A stretch of 64,000 nt of DNA from JBHGYD01 sp041920415 (lineage in GTDB: Bacteria > Bacillota > Bacilli > Bacillales > Anoxybacillaceae). The notes beneath the pieces were generated by a model, which worked only from the letters and a program-made list of their open reading frames with translations, ran no database searches and had not been told where the DNA came from. Location: positions 26,152 through 90,151 of the forward strand of contig JBHGYD010000009.1 in the NCBI GenBank assembly GCA_041920415.1, read 5' to 3'. Shown here in pieces: positions 26,351 to 36,727 of the stretch. Position 1 is the stretch's first letter, and every line of letters starts with the position of its first letter. Position numbers and translations under genes: made by a program.

Positions 26351-27217
26351 TTATTCGCTTATATATCTTTTATATAAAGCTTGTGTGCCGCTATTTTCTT
26401 CACCTGACGCCGCTAATTCTTCGTACATCGCTTTCGCAAGTGCCAGTCCCGGTAGCTGTAAATTCATTTTCTCTGCTTCATCTAAAGCGATTTTCATGTC
26501 TTTAATAAAATGTTTGACGTAAAATCCTGGTGCGAAATTGCCCGCGATCATTCGCGGTGCTAAGTTGCTTAACGACCAGCTTCCCGCTGCCCCTTGGGAA
26601 ATGCTTTCAAGCACTTTCAAAGGATCAAGACCGGAACGTTTCGCATATGCAAGCGCTTCGCAGACGCCAATCATATTCGTCGCAATCGCAATTTGGTTGC
26701 ACATTTTTGTATGTTGACCGGCTCCCGCTTTTCCTTGAAAAACAATATTTGTGCCTAACACTTCAAAAATTGGCTTACATTCATAAAATGCCTCTTCATC
26801 GCCGCCAACCATAATCGTTAAGCGCCCTTCTTTTGCTCCGATATCTCCACCGGAAACAGGGGCATCTAACGCGAACAAATTTCGTTCTTTCGCTGCCTTA
26901 TAAATTTTTTCGGCGAGGGAAGGAGTAGAGGTTGTCATATCAATTAAGTATGTACCTTCTTTCGCGTTGGCAATTAAACCTTGTTCGCCAAAGTATACTT
27001 CTTCGACATCATGAGGATAGCCGACCATCGTAATAACAACGTCCGCTGCTTCTGCGAGCGAGGCGACCGTATCTTTCCAAACCGCCCCTTCGTTTACTAA
27101 ATCGGTCGCTTTTTCTTTCGTACGCGTATAAACAACAAGTGGGTATCCCGCTTTTAATAAGTTACGCGCCATGCTTTTTCCCATTACACCAAGACCAATA
27201 AAACCAATTGTTTTCAT
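26351..27217 (-). CDS. ykwC: Beta-hydroxyacid dehydrogenase YkwC
   Basis: 288 residues, the same length as B. subtilis YkwC as I recall. The N-terminal GFIGLGVMGKSMARNLLKAG is the NAD(P) fold, followed by DAPVSGGDIGAKEGRLTIMV (substrate motif) and GKAGAGQHTKMCNQI with the catalytic lysine, as in 3-hydroxyisobutyrate and tartronate semialdehyde dehydrogenases. Exact substrate unknown. GGGAGGAAAAC precedes the ATG. Confidence 0.9.
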   Translation of the reverse strand: MKTIGFIGLGVMGKSMARNLLKAGYPLVVYTRTKEKATDLVNEGAVWKDTVASLAEAADVVITMVGYPHDVEEVYFGEQGLIANAKEGTYLIDMTTSTPSLAEKIYKAAKERNLFALDAPVSGGDIGAKEGRLTIMVGGDEEAFYECKPIFEVLGTNIVFQGKAGAGQHTKMCNQIAIATNMIGVCEALAYAKRSGLDPLKVLESISQGAAGSWSLSNLAPRMIAGNFAPGFYVKHFIKDMKIALDEAEKMNLQLPGLALAKAMYEELAASGEENSGTQALYKRYISE

Positions 27218-27264
27218 CGTTTTCCTCCCTGTTTTTTTCTATTTATTTTACTATATCATAAAAA

Positions 27265-27288
27265 AGAGCCTTGGCTGCTCAAGGCTCT
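27265..27288 (-). terminator. Terminator of the TM2 gene
   Basis: 9-bp stem AGAGCCTTG / CAAGGCTCT, 6-base loop, then TTTTT on the minus strand. The stem overlaps the TM2 stop codon. Confidence 0.85.
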
Positions 27289-27502
27289 AATCTTCTAGAT
27301 GCTCGTTATATTGCCGATTGAATTCTTCGTCAGATTTGACTAAGTAAAGAATGCCTTCAATAAACCCAATGATGCTCGGTATTCCTGTCCACGAAAATAA
27401 TAAATAAAGAATTCCTTGACCAAGCTTTCCTAAATAAAATTTATGAATTCCAAGCCCACCTAATAAAATCGCTAAAATTCCGGCCACTACTTTATTTTTC
27501 AA
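27287..27502 (-). CDS. TM2-domain small membrane protein
   Basis: 71 residues from a TTG at 27502 (ribosome site AAAGGAGT with 9-base spacing). Two membrane segments are joined by the TM2 motif: GGLGIHKFYLGKLGQGILYL, then WTGIPSIIGFIEGILYL. The C-terminus is acidic and cytoplasmic. TM2 proteins are widespread; their function is not settled. Confidence 0.88.
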   Translation of the reverse strand: MKNKVVAGILAILLGGLGIHKFYLGKLGQGILYLLFSWTGIPSIIGFIEGILYLVKSDEEFNRQYNEHLED

Positions 27503-27576
27503 AGCTGTCTACTCCTTTCTCTACAAGGGTGCATAGTTCATTTGTATTCACCCAAGAGAGAAAGTAGTACTTTAAG

Positions 27577-28362
27577 CTAAATCGCTTTAACCATGCCGCC
27601 GTCAACAATGAAGGACTGACCCGTCATGTATGAATTCGCCCCAGAAAGAAGGAACGTCACGACATTCGCAAATTCCTCAGGTGTACCGTAACGTCCGAGC
27701 GGAATCGTACTTTTCATACGCGCTTCCATTTCTTCTTTGGAAATACCAAATTTTTCAGCATTGAGCTTATCTAAAAACGCGACGCGCTCGGTGGCAATTC
27801 TTCCAGGAGCAACTGTATTAATTAAAATGTTATATGGAGCAAACTCTGTCGCCAACGTTTTCGTTAAACCGACAATACCGGTGCGGAAGGTATTCGATAA
27901 AAGCAAGCCTGGAATCGGTTCTTTAATCGATGAAGAAGCGATATTCACAATTTTTCCACCGTTTTTCTTTAAGTAAGGGAGCGCTTCGCGAATGATGCGA
28001 ATATAACTTAATAAATTGAGTTCAAACGCTTTATACCAATCTTCATCGCTAATCGTTTCAAACGTTCCCGCCGGAGGTCCACCCGCATTGTTCACTAATA
28101 ATTCAAGCGATCCATACTTTTCCACCGTCTTTTCAACAAGACGTTTAACGTCTTCTCGATTGGTAATGTCCGCTTGAACATAAGCGATATTTCCTTTATG
28201 TAAGGCTCGTAACTCTTTTTCCACCTCTTTTAATTTTTCCTCATTTCGGCTTGTAATCATCACATTTGCGCCCTCTAGCACAAGCTGCTTTGCAATTGCT
28301 TTACCAAGCCCTTGGCTGGAGGCAACGACAAGCGCGTTTTTTCCTGCTAAATGTAATTCCAT
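27577..28362 (-). CDS. Atypical SDR lacking the Tyr-Lys catalytic pair
   Basis: 261 residues of SDR fold: VVASSQGLGKAIAKQLVLEG, NNAGGPPAG, VNIASSSIKEP and the C-terminal TGQSFIVDGGM. Where classical members have YxxxK, this protein reads SNTFRTG, so Tyr is Ser and Lys is Arg. The usual TGxxxGxG is also altered to ASSQGLG. It resembles the beta-ketoacyl-reductase-like subgroup that lacks the standard active site. It may bind a nucleotide without usual catalysis or use another mechanism. GGGAGTGAG precedes the ATG. Confidence 0.85.
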   Translation of the reverse strand: MELHLAGKNALVVASSQGLGKAIAKQLVLEGANVMITSRNEEKLKEVEKELRALHKGNIAYVQADITNREDVKRLVEKTVEKYGSLELLVNNAGGPPAGTFETISDEDWYKAFELNLLSYIRIIREALPYLKKNGGKIVNIASSSIKEPIPGLLLSNTFRTGIVGLTKTLATEFAPYNILINTVAPGRIATERVAFLDKLNAEKFGISKEEMEARMKSTIPLGRYGTPEEFANVVTFLLSGANSYMTGQSFIVDGGMVKAI

Positions 28363-28448
28363 GTTTTCTCACTCCCTGTTGTTTTTTATCTATAAAATTC
28401 GGCATGTTCAGCCGCTTTCCTTCTCGACATTATAAGAATTTTATAACG

Positions 28449-28483
28449 AAAAAAGGCGATTCTTATAGTGAATCACCTTTTTT
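28449..28483. terminator. Terminator between the 75-aa gene and the SDR gene
   Basis: Stem AAAAAAGGCGATTC / GAATCACCTTTTTT with one G.T pair and a 7-base loop. It overlaps the end of the small gene. Confidence 0.82.
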
Positions 28484-28700
28484 CTCCTTCCATTATCGAG
28501 CGAAACTGTTTCATTTTCGAATCCACTTTTACTTCTTCCACTTCAAATGCATTTTTTCGCGCCATAGGTTGGAATGGATTCATATCGACTCTTACTCCTA
28601 CCGTACCGCTGCCTGTCGCAAGCGCGTCGTTGATTGTTCCTTCATGCTCCCCGTCAACATGAGGGGCATGATCGTGATCATTTCGTCCGCGTTCCGGCAT
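28473..28700 (-). CDS. Small His/Asp-rich conserved-looking protein
   Basis: 75 residues starting MPERGRNDHDHAPHVDGEHE, with a very good AAAGGAGGTG ribosome site. The N-terminal third is rich in His, Asp and Glu; the middle GSGTVGVRVDMNPFQPMARK is more ordered. No membrane segment or known domain. It has its own terminator. The His/Asp stretch could bind metal. Unidentified. Confidence 0.7.
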   Translation of the reverse strand: MPERGRNDHDHAPHVDGEHEGTINDALATGSGTVGVRVDMNPFQPMARKNAFEVEEVKVDSKMKQFRSIMEGEKR

Positions 28701-28751
28701 GTCTTACACCTCCTTTTTCCTTTATATTCTCTCGTTCTGACAAGAAAAAAT

Positions 28752-28786
28752 GCACCCGTTTCTTTGTTCGGAAAGAATACGGGTGC
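28752..28786 (-). terminator. Terminator of mcpC
   Basis: GCACCCGT / ACGGGTGC stem with inner TTCTTT / AAAGAA pairing, followed on the minus strand by TTTTTTCTTG. Confidence 0.8.
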
Positions 28787-28794
28787 TCATTTCG

Positions 28795-30768
28795 TTATAC
28801 TTTAAATTTTTCCACTAATTCTTGTAGCTGTCGGCTCATTTCGCTTAATTTCTCAGCAGATTCAGTTACCGTACCTAATGCTTTTAGCTGATCATCCGCA
28901 GAAGCAGCGACTTCTTCGGTTGAGGCTGCTGCCTGTTGGGCAATCGATGAAATATTTTGCATCGCTTCAACGACCTGGTCTTTGCTTTCATTCATATGTT
29001 TCACTTCATTTGTAATATTCGAAATCGATGCAGTCAGCTTTTCCATCATCTCCGCAATTTTCATGAATGAATCTCCTGTTGTATGAACAGCATGTTGTTG
29101 CTCGGCATGCATGTTTTTTGAACGTTCGACCGCTTGCATCGCTAAGTCAACTTGCTGCTGAATCGTTGTGATCGTTTGACGAATAAGCTCTGTCGCTTGC
29201 GCAGATTGCTCCGCTAACTTGCGAACTTCTTCGGCCACAACCGCAAATCCTTTTCCGTGCTCTCCCGCTCTTGCCGCTTCAATACTTGCGTTTAACGCAA
29301 GTAAATTCGTTTGTCCCGAAATGGCTGTAATCGTTTGGATTACTTCATCGATTTTCTTCATTTTTTCGACTAAGTCATCCATCACTTTTTCAACAGCTTG
29401 TAACTCATCTTTCGCTTCATTGGATTTTATTTGCAACTCATTTAATTTTTCTAATCCGTTATAACTTGCCTCTTTCGTATCATTAGATAATGATTGCATA
29501 TCGGAAGCTGATTGTGCAACGGTTTCGATTTGCTTTGACAACATCGTTGTTCGTTCATTGATCGTATCTAAATCGCTTGCCTGCTCTGATGTTCCTTTCG
29601 CAATGTCATTAATCGCATTCGTTACTTGTTCACTTGTCGCCATTGTTTCTTCAGAAACAGCGCTTAAATGGTCCGCAGAGGCTGCTAGTTCATCAATCGA
29701 TTCATTGACTTGGTAAATGAGTGCACGCATTTCATGAACCATATGATTAAAGTGATTTGCTAATTGACCAATTTCATCTTTTGCTTTCGTCTGTACTTGA
29801 ACCGTTAAATCACCGTTCGCCACTTTTTCTAGTTGCTCTTGCAAATAAACAATTGGCTTTACAATGGAGCGAGCAAGCAAGTAAATAATCATAATACCTA
29901 TGAGTACGGCAAAAATCGTAATAATCAGCATTTTAGAAGCAATCGAATTGCTGACGGCAAACAAATCATTTTCCTTATAAACAGCTCCGACTTTCCATCC
30001 TAACTTTGGAATCGTTGTAAAATACATCATCCGTTTTTCATTTTCAAACGTATATTCATATAAACCGCTTTCTTTTTTTAACATGTATTTTACAGCTGCA
30101 TTATTCGACATATTTTTTCCTTTATATTGAGGATGGACAATAGCAATCCCGTTTTGGTCAAATAAAACCGGATAACCATGATACCCTACATTTTTACCGT
30201 TTACAATTTTTGTAACAGCATCTAACGACATGTCGATTCCGATTGCTCCGACAACGCGCGTACCATCCGTTACCGCTTTTACAAGAGTAACAACATATTT
30301 CCCCGTTACCGTGTCGATATATGGGTCTGTCCAAATCACCTCATCTGGATGGTCCACCGCTTTTTTATACCACGGACGAGATGTTGGATCGAAATCAGCT
30401 GGCAAGTCTACTTTTGGGGTTGTATACATTTTTTTATCAGCTGTCCCGATATAAATGAGCTGGGTATTTTTATGTATTTTTAAAAACGTATTAAATTCAT
30501 TATCCACTGTTGACCAAATTTTATTATCTTTCACCATTTGCGCAACAACAGGAGATTCGCTAAATTGCATTAAGCTATGTTCTTCGCTTTGAAAACTAGA
30601 TTGAATATCATCTACTAATTGTTTAACAAGTTCCTGTCCACGGTTACTGACATCTTTTCGAATCATTTGTTTCGTTTCTACTATTCCGACAATTTGTGTG
30701 ATGGTTAGAGAAACAACCATCAATAATGCCATTAAGACGATGAGCTTCGTTCGTAATGTTTTGAACAC
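28795..30768 (-). CDS. mcpC: Methyl-accepting chemotaxis receptor, dCache type (McpC-like)
   Basis: 657 residues from a GTG at 30768, supported by AAAGGGGAG; an upstream in-frame GTG at 30816 has no ribosome site. One membrane helix near the N-terminus, a large extracellular double-Cache sensor (about 35-280, with [20 protein letters not shown] and [17 protein letters not shown] motifs), a second helix (about 283-305), HAMP and the signalling hairpin with [20 protein letters not shown]. In B. subtilis McpC senses amino acids and PTS sugars; the neighbouring pts genes fit that. It ends with a helical C-terminus bearing methylation-type Gln/Glu. Confidence 0.88.
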   Translation of the reverse strand: MFKTLRTKLIVLMALLMVVSLTITQIVGIVETKQMIRKDVSNRGQELVKQLVDDIQSSFQSEEHSLMQFSESPVVAQMVKDNKIWSTVDNEFNTFLKIHKNTQLIYIGTADKKMYTTPKVDLPADFDPTSRPWYKKAVDHPDEVIWTDPYIDTVTGKYVVTLVKAVTDGTRVVGAIGIDMSLDAVTKIVNGKNVGYHGYPVLFDQNGIAIVHPQYKGKNMSNNAAVKYMLKKESGLYEYTFENEKRMMYFTTIPKLGWKVGAVYKENDLFAVSNSIASKMLIITIFAVLIGIMIIYLLARSIVKPIVYLQEQLEKVANGDLTVQVQTKAKDEIGQLANHFNHMVHEMRALIYQVNESIDELAASADHLSAVSEETMATSEQVTNAINDIAKGTSEQASDLDTINERTTMLSKQIETVAQSASDMQSLSNDTKEASYNGLEKLNELQIKSNEAKDELQAVEKVMDDLVEKMKKIDEVIQTITAISGQTNLLALNASIEAARAGEHGKGFAVVAEEVRKLAEQSAQATELIRQTITTIQQQVDLAMQAVERSKNMHAEQQHAVHTTGDSFMKIAEMMEKLTASISNITNEVKHMNESKDQVVEAMQNISSIAQQAAASTEEVAASADDQLKALGTVTESAEKLSEMSRQLQELVEKFKV

Positions 30769-30926
30769 TGCTTCGTTTCTCCCCTTTATCCAATTACTCG
30801 TTTTTTGTCGAATCACCGTTTTCCATTATAAACCTTGTCAGGACTATCGTCTATAGGATTATGTTCCTACTCAATAAGTAATTGTATGACTAGCTTGATA
30901 AAATGCAAAATTTAAAAAAAGAGGAA

Positions 30927-31121
30927 ATGGGAGAAATTGAACAAGATGTAACATATTTGAGGTCGAATATAGTGTCGCTTAGCAAAAAGGAGCGATTCAC
31001 GTTTATCGCGAAGGAACGTTTATTGATGAACGTTTGTTTTCTAAACCAACAATCGCAACCGGAATCTTGCTTACTGTCAGACAGCGATTTAGATATGAAA
31101 CAAATGCATCGATTTTCATAA
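30927..31121 (+). pseudogene. Frameshifted small gene, possibly YbxH/DUF5370-like
   Basis: From ATG 30927 one frame reads MGEIEQDVTYLRSNIVSLSK; the next frame, entered after an A-run at about 30987, reads GAIHVYREGTFIDERLF. Adding one A to that run fuses them. The order MG-x-IE ... SV ... KGAIHVYREGxFIDE recalls the small YbxH-type (DUF5370) proteins of Bacillus, from memory. The C-terminal part is also scrambled, so the copy looks decayed. It lies between mcpC and the ptsI terminator. Confidence 0.35.
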
Positions 31122-31127
31122 AAAAAC

Positions 31128-31151
31128 GAGCGGTGGACGTTTCCACCGCTC
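31128..31151 (-). terminator. Terminator of ptsHI
   Basis: 10-bp perfect stem GAGCGGTGGA / TCCACCGCTC, loop CGTT, flanked by A6 on the left (U-run on the minus transcript) and T6 on the right. Confidence 0.9.
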
Positions 31152-31156
31152 ATTTT

Positions 31157-32878
31157 TTATCCAATATGAAATGTTTGTTTGACAAATGCAACGACTTCTT
31201 CTGCTGTGCTCATCGATAGAAGCGTTTGTTTGAAGCTAGCCGCTTCTTCTTTAGAAAGTTTCTTCATTTGGGAGCGAGCACGTAAAATCGAAGTTGCACT
31301 CATGCTAAATTCATCTAATCCTAATCCAAGCAAAATCGGAATCGCTACTTCATCTCCTGCCATTTCACCGCACATTCCGGCCCATTTTCCTTCTTTATGC
31401 GCCGCATCAATGACGTTACTAATGAGACGCAAAATGGCTGGATTGTATGGCTGATATAGGTAAGAAACGCGCTCATTCATCCGGTCAGCGGCCATCGTAT
31501 ATTGTATTAAATCATTCGTACCGATACTAAAGAAATCGACTTCTTTCGCAAATTGGTCGGCTAATACAGCAGCTGCTGGAATTTCGACCATCATTCCTAC
31601 TTCAATATTATCGGCAACTTGTACGCCTTCTTTTTGAAGTTTCTCTTTTTCTTCTAAAAGAATCGCTTTCGCTTGGCGGAACTCATCGAGCGTTGCAATC
31701 ATTGGGAACATAATTTTCAAGTTGCCGTACACGCTCGCACGTAATAATGCGCGAAGCTGCGTGCGGAACATATCTTGCATTTCAAGGCAAAGGCGAATCG
31801 CACGAAATCCTAAAAATGGATTCATTTCTTTTGGAAGCTCTAAATATGGAAGTTCTTTGTCACCGCCAATATCAAGCGTGCGCACAACTACCGGTTTTCC
31901 TTCCATGCGCTCTAATACTGTTTTGTATGCTTCAAATTGCTCTTCTTCTGTCGGCAACTCCGAACGTCCCATATACAAGAATTCCGTTCTGTATAGCCCG
32001 ATTCCTTCCGCACCGTTTTCTAAAACACCTTTTACATCGTCTGGTGTTCCGATATTTGCCGCTAACTCAACATGATATCCATCACTTGTTACCGTTTTTT
32101 CGTGAACAAGTTTTGCCCATTCCGCTTTTTGCACTTCAAAACGAGCGCGTTTTTCCTCGTATTCTTTCACGACATCTGCTGATGGATTGACAATTACTTG
32201 TCCATCTAATCCGTCAATAATGACAACATCACCATTTTGAATTTCTGCTGTTACTGCCTTTGTTCCAACAACAGCTGGAATTTCCATGGAGCGTGCCATA
32301 ATCGCGGAATGTGACGTACGTCCGCCAATATCAGTTGCAAATCCTTTTACATATTGACGATTCAATTGTGCCGTATCCGAAGGCGTTAAATCTTCAGCAA
32401 TAATCACGACTTCTTCAGAAATCAAGCTTGGGTTCGAAATCGTTACACCAAGTAAATGAGCAAGCACACGTTTTGTCACGTCACGAATGTCGGCAGCGCG
32501 TTCTTTCATATATTCGTTATCCATTGCCTCAAACATGGTTATAAACATCGTTGCCGTTTCGTTGAGTGCATATTCCGCGTTTACTTGCTCCGCCTGAATT
32601 TTATCTTTCACCGGATTTAACAATTCTGGGTCGCTTAACACAAGAAGGTGCGCAGAAAAAATCGCAGCTTTATCTTCCCCTAATTGTTGTAATGCATGGT
32701 TTTTAATCAGCTCTAGCTCCTCTTTTGCCTTCGCAATCGCGGATTCAAAACGAGCTACTTCCGATTGTGGGTCAACAATGCTTTTTTTCTCAACGACTAA
32801 ATTAGGGGTTTCTAAGCGGTACGCCTTTGCAATGGCGATACCGCTTGATGCAGCAATACCTTGAATCTTTTTAGACAT
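31157..32878 (-). CDS. ptsI: PTS enzyme I
   Basis: 573 residues. The N-terminal domain carries the phospho-histidine motif [17 protein letters not shown] (about residue 190). The PEP-binding TIM barrel has [30 protein letters not shown]-type and [12 protein letters not shown] motifs and the Cys of GMCGEMAGD. Enzyme I takes phosphate from PEP and gives it to HPr. Its ATG overlaps the ptsH stop by one base (TAATG), so the two are translationally coupled. Confidence 0.97.
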   Translation of the reverse strand: MSKKIQGIAASSGIAIAKAYRLETPNLVVEKKSIVDPQSEVARFESAIAKAKEELELIKNHALQQLGEDKAAIFSAHLLVLSDPELLNPVKDKIQAEQVNAEYALNETATMFITMFEAMDNEYMKERAADIRDVTKRVLAHLLGVTISNPSLISEEVVIIAEDLTPSDTAQLNRQYVKGFATDIGGRTSHSAIMARSMEIPAVVGTKAVTAEIQNGDVVIIDGLDGQVIVNPSADVVKEYEEKRARFEVQKAEWAKLVHEKTVTSDGYHVELAANIGTPDDVKGVLENGAEGIGLYRTEFLYMGRSELPTEEEQFEAYKTVLERMEGKPVVVRTLDIGGDKELPYLELPKEMNPFLGFRAIRLCLEMQDMFRTQLRALLRASVYGNLKIMFPMIATLDEFRQAKAILLEEKEKLQKEGVQVADNIEVGMMVEIPAAAVLADQFAKEVDFFSIGTNDLIQYTMAADRMNERVSYLYQPYNPAILRLISNVIDAAHKEGKWAGMCGEMAGDEVAIPILLGLGLDEFSMSATSILRARSQMKKLSKEEAASFKQTLLSMSTAEEVVAFVKQTFHIG

Positions 32879-33144
32879 TACTCTGCAAGACCTTCTTTTG
32901 CTAACATTTCTGTTAAAGCTGCCATTGCTTCTGCTGCATCTGCTCCCTCAGCTACGATTTTAATTTGAGCACCTTGTGGAACACCTAAAGACATAACACC
33001 CATGATAGATTTTAAGTTCACTGTTTTGCCATTATACTCTAAGTTAATGTCGCTGTTGAATTTACTTGCTGTTTGTACAAGTAATGTCGCAGGTCGAGCA
33101 TGAATACCAGATTCTGCAGTTACTTTAAACACTTTTTCAGCCAT
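32878..33144 (-). CDS. ptsH: Phosphocarrier HPr
   Basis: 88 residues starting [20 protein letters not shown] with AAAAGGAGATT upstream; an in-frame TTG start 9 bases earlier is too close to that site. His15, phosphorylated by enzyme I, is in GIHARPA, and Ser46, target of HPr kinase for catabolite repression with CcpA, is in [11 protein letters not shown]. The first gene of the ptsHI operon. Confidence 0.97.
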   Translation of the reverse strand: MAEKVFKVTAESGIHARPATLLVQTASKFNSDINLEYNGKTVNLKSIMGVMSLGVPQGAQIKIVAEGADAAEAMAALTEMLAKEGLAE

Positions 33145-33227
33145 TTTCGTCAATCTCCTTTTCCATATATTTTTTCTTTGTCATCATAACAAACATATAT
33201 GCCGATATTCAATAAAGAAGGAAGTCA

Positions 33228-33259
33228 CATAGAGAAACCCTTTTTTTCGTTTCTCTATG
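33228..33259 (-). terminator. Terminator after ptsG
   Basis: 11-bp stem CATAGAGAAAC / GTTTCTCTATG, between ptsG and ptsH. It implies that ptsHI has its own promoter or relies on partial read-through. Confidence 0.75.
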
Positions 33260-33272
33260 CGAACCATTTTTA

Positions 33273-35294
33273 TTATTTTCCTATTGTAACGATGTTGTCT
33301 TCCCCTTTTGTCACAGCACCTTGTTTTTCAACTTTGACAGATTCATTCGCTTTCAAGTTCGTAAAGATAATTGGAGTGATGATAGAAGGTGCATTCTCTT
33401 TCACGTATTCTAAATCCACTTTTAATAACGGTTGTCCTTTTTTCACTTCGTCTCCTTGAGCAACAAGTGCTTCAAATCCTTGACCATTTAATTTAACTGT
33501 ATCAATGCCGAAGTGAATTAAAATTTCTCGTCCACTTGTTGACTCAATGCCAATCGCATGTTTAGTTGGGAATATATTTACAATTTTACCATCTACAGGT
33601 GAAACAACCGTGCCGTCTGTTGGCATAATCGCAAAACCATCACCCATCATTTTTTGTGAAAACACTTGGTCTGGTACTTCAGAAAGCGGAAGTACTTCAC
33701 CTGTTAATGGTGCGGCAATCGTTTCTGTCCCCGCTTCTACTTGAGAATCAGTAGTTTTTGGCTCCTCTTTTACACGTGCTGGAGCGCGTCCTTCCATAAT
33801 ATCTTTAATTTGTCCTTTTAAAATATCAGACTTTGGACCGAAAATCGCTTGAACGTTGTTTCCGACTTCAAGAACACCCGCGGCTCCTAACGCTTTTAAG
33901 CGATCTTTATCAACATGTTTAATGTCATTAACAGATACGCGTAAACGAGTAATACACGCATCTAAATGAGCGATATTGTCTTTGCCGCCAAGCGCTGCCA
34001 ATACTTCATATGGAAGATCGTCTGCGCCAGCTGCTGCAGTTGGTGTTTCTTCTGTAACTTTTTCACGTCCTGGTGTTGCTAAATCCCATTTACGAATGGC
34101 AAAGCGGAATCCGAAATAGTAAATAACCGCAAACACTAATCCTACCGGAATGACAAGCCACCATGCTGTACGGTTTGGAAGTACACCGAATAACAAGTAG
34201 TCGATGACACCACCAGAGAATGTCATACCGATTTTGACGTTCAAAATGTGCATAATCATAAATGACAATCCAGCAAAAATCGTATGAATCGCAAATAAAG
34301 CTGGTGCAACGAATAAGAATGAGAACTCAATTGGTTCTGTAATCCCTGTTAAGAAAGATGTTAGTGCCGCTGAAGCCATGATACCAGCAACCACTTTTTT
34401 ATTTTCTGGGCGCGCTTCATGATAAATCGCAAGCGCTGCTGCTGGAAGACCGAACATCATGAATGGGAATTTACCAGTCATAAATGTTCCGGCTGTTAAT
34501 GGAACACCATCTTTCAGTTGAGCGAAAAAGATTTTTTGGTCACCGTGGACAATCTCTCCAGTTTTACTTACATATTCACCAAACTCAAACCAGAATGGCG
34601 CATAGAAAATATGGTGTAAGCCAAATGGAATAAGCGCGCGTTCAATGACACCGAAAATAAATGCTGCTAATGTTTTGTTTGAGTCAATCATGTTATGTGA
34701 GAATGCGTTTAAACCGTGTTGCACAGGTGGCCATACCCATGTCATCACAATACCTAAAACAACAGCAGAAGCCGCTGTTATAATTGGCACGAAACGTTTT
34801 CCAGCAAAGAACCCTAAATATTGTGGCAGTTCAATATTAAAGTATTTATTATACATATAAGCCGCTAAAATACCGACGATAATACCGCCAAATACACCTG
34901 TTTGTAAGGTCGGAATGCCTAATACGCTAGCAAAAGACGGATCTGTTCCAATTTTATCAGGTGTTACACCTAAAATGACGCTCATCGTAATATTCATAAT
35001 TAAATAACCGATAATAGCCGCAAGACCAGCAACACCTTCACCGCCTGCTAGACCAATCGCTACTCCGACAGCAAAGAGTAAAGAAAGGTTAGAGAATACA
35101 ATCCCCCCTGATTGCTCCATTACCTTTGCGATCAGAACAACCCAATCTGCTTTTAACGCAGGAAGTTTGTCGGTTAACGCTGGGTTTTGTAAAGCATTAC
35201 CAAAAGCGAGTAAAATACCGGCTGCCGGCAAAATCGCAACTGGAAGCATGAGCGCTTTACCGACTTTTTGTAATGTACCAAATGCTCTTTTCAT
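33273..35294 (-). CDS. ptsG: Glucose-specific PTS permease EIICBA
   Basis: 673 residues starting [20 protein letters not shown] after AAAAGGAGGGG; a longer in-frame start has no ribosome site. EIIC membrane domain (about 1-390) with the sugar-site motif [23 protein letters not shown] (about 415-500) with the phospho-Cys in [12 protein letters not shown]; a linker; EIIA (about 530-673) with phospho-His594 in [13 protein letters not shown]. It imports and phosphorylates glucose. Expression is controlled by GlcT antitermination in the leader. Confidence 0.96.
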   Translation of the reverse strand: MKRAFGTLQKVGKALMLPVAILPAAGILLAFGNALQNPALTDKLPALKADWVVLIAKVMEQSGGIVFSNLSLLFAVGVAIGLAGGEGVAGLAAIIGYLIMNITMSVILGVTPDKIGTDPSFASVLGIPTLQTGVFGGIIVGILAAYMYNKYFNIELPQYLGFFAGKRFVPIITAASAVVLGIVMTWVWPPVQHGLNAFSHNMIDSNKTLAAFIFGVIERALIPFGLHHIFYAPFWFEFGEYVSKTGEIVHGDQKIFFAQLKDGVPLTAGTFMTGKFPFMMFGLPAAALAIYHEARPENKKVVAGIMASAALTSFLTGITEPIEFSFLFVAPALFAIHTIFAGLSFMIMHILNVKIGMTFSGGVIDYLLFGVLPNRTAWWLVIPVGLVFAVIYYFGFRFAIRKWDLATPGREKVTEETPTAAAGADDLPYEVLAALGGKDNIAHLDACITRLRVSVNDIKHVDKDRLKALGAAGVLEVGNNVQAIFGPKSDILKGQIKDIMEGRAPARVKEEPKTTDSQVEAGTETIAAPLTGEVLPLSEVPDQVFSQKMMGDGFAIMPTDGTVVSPVDGKIVNIFPTKHAIGIESTSGREILIHFGIDTVKLNGQGFEALVAQGDEVKKGQPLLKVDLEYVKENAPSIITPIIFTNLKANESVKVEKQGAVTKGEDNIVTIGK

Positions 35295-35495
35295 CGTGGT
35301 ACCCCTCCTTTTTTGTATAAGTTTTGCAACAAACATTCATTTCATGTACAAGCAATGATTTTCTTTATTAGTCAGACATCTGACAAGTGTAAGCATTTGC
35401 AAAGAAAGAAAAAAGAAACAATCGGTCGAGCTTCATAAGGAACATTTATCGGAAGAATGTTTCCTCCTCATAAAGAAACTCTACCTAAAAATAAA

Positions 35496-35593
35496 AGGCA
35501 TGAGCAAAGAAAGAACAAAATAGAACGCTTACAACGGAAAAGAAAAGCTACTTTTCCCTTGTTTGTCCTACTCTGTCTTCTTTACTCATGCCT
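35496..35593 (-). terminator. GlcT-controlled transcription terminator in the ptsG leader
   Basis: The two arms AGGCATGAGTAAAGAA (35578-35593) and TTCTTTGCTCATGCCT (35496-35511) pair, followed by TTTATTTTT. The first arm overlaps the antiterminator target, so GlcT binding excludes the terminator. Confidence 0.88.
35520..35533 (-). promoter_or_regulatory. Weak cre-like site in the ptsG leader
   Basis: TGTAAGCGTTCTAT matches 12 of 14 positions of the CcpA site consensus TGWNANCGNTNWCA. It is inside the leader loop, so its role is doubtful. Confidence 0.3.
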
Positions 35594-35612
35594 GATCGAA
35601 TCAGTAACACGT
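35584..35612 (-). promoter_or_regulatory. RAT: ribonucleic antiterminator for GlcT
   Basis: The minus strand reads ACGTGTTACTGATTCGATCAG followed by GCATGAGT. This has the symmetry and the TTACTG/CAGGCA core of RAT elements bound by LicT/SacY/GlcT proteins and is, from memory, close to the B. subtilis ptsG RAT. It begins only 17 bases after the glcT stop. Confidence 0.9.
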
Positions 35613-35628
35613 AAAGATAAGACAACAT

Positions 35629-36474
35629 TTATTCACTTTTTTTTGCAAGCCTTTGCAAATGCATCGTTAAATAAACGGCTTCCGCCTCATCGACGGGTTG
35701 TTGTAATGTTTGTTGCATCACTTTGACTAGCTTCCAAGCAAGATTATAGCATATAGGGTATTCTTCTTTCAAGATTTTCGACAATTTTTTTGGTTCTTCG
35801 ACTCTTTCTCCTTTTTTGACGCGCTCAATGGCATATCGTAAATGACGAATAAATCGTAAATAATGAATGCTTTCACGGTCAATAACAATGCCAAGCTGTT
35901 CTTCGACAATGCCAATGAGCTTTGCGATTAACTGCGAATGCTGATTCACTTCGGAAAGACTTTGTTTCGAAATACCGCTATGAATATGCAAAGCAATAAA
36001 TCCTGCTTCTCCTTCAGGCAATTGCACATGTAACTTTTCATTTAACATTTCGACAACTTCTTGGGCGATTTCGTATTCAAGAGGATACAAACTTTTTGTC
36101 TCGATTAAAAATGGGTTTTTTAAATCAAGTCCTTGCTCGATTCGCTTGATCGTAAAGGAAATATGATCGGTTAGAGCGACATGAATGTGTTCATTCAGCG
36201 GTGCATTCACGCGTTTTTTAATGTGCTGCATGATCTCGTTCATCACACCGATGAACTCTTCATCGAGATCAGGAAGCAATTTTTTATACTGCTCTTGTTC
36301 CCGTTCATTTTTTAAAATAAACCATTTTTCAACCGCACTTTGCTCAATGAAATCCCCTTTTTTCTTGCCAAACCCAATTCCTTTTCCTAATAAAACAACT
36401 TCATCGTACTCAGGATGCGATGCGATTAAAACATTGTTGTTTAATACTCTTTCCACTCGAAAGGACTTTCTCAC
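35629..36474 (-). CDS. glcT: Transcription antiterminator GlcT
   Basis: 281 residues from GTG 36474 (ribosome site AAAGGAG). The N-terminal CAT RNA-binding domain has NNNVLIASHPEYDEVVLLGK and GIGFGKKKGD. Two PRD domains follow, with the phosphorylatable histidines in HIHVALTDHISFTIKRI, LHIHSGIS, RFIRHLRYAI and LTMHLQRL. Unphosphorylated GlcT dimers bind the RAT just downstream and allow ptsG transcription; EII-Glc inhibits it when glucose is absent. Because the leader starts right after the stop, the ptsG promoter must lie within the 3' end of this gene. Confidence 0.95.
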   Translation of the reverse strand: MRKSFRVERVLNNNVLIASHPEYDEVVLLGKGIGFGKKKGDFIEQSAVEKWFILKNEREQEQYKKLLPDLDEEFIGVMNEIMQHIKKRVNAPLNEHIHVALTDHISFTIKRIEQGLDLKNPFLIETKSLYPLEYEIAQEVVEMLNEKLHVQLPEGEAGFIALHIHSGISKQSLSEVNQHSQLIAKLIGIVEEQLGIVIDRESIHYLRFIRHLRYAIERVKKGERVEEPKKLSKILKEEYPICYNLAWKLVKVMQQTLQQPVDEAEAVYLTMHLQRLAKKSE

Positions 36475-36727
36475 AAAGCCCAGCTCCTTTAATTTAAACG
36501 TTTACAATACTATCATCTTACGAAACGAATCTTTCTTCGTCAATGGAGAAAAAAGGACAAATGTCATGAACCACTGTTTCTATCAACGAACGTAATCCAT
36601 TCTTTTTACTATACTACGACGGAAACATTGAAACAGACGAAAAAATTGTTTTCTGTTCCATCATTTCCTATAATATAAAACGTGTTCGACGTAGTTTTGA
36701 CGTTTTTAATGAAAGGCGGGAACGACA

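Noticed and set aside
30768..30900. Sigma-D promoter for mcpC
   Set aside because: GACGATAG resembles the -10 box but no TAAA -35 at 15 bases is present.
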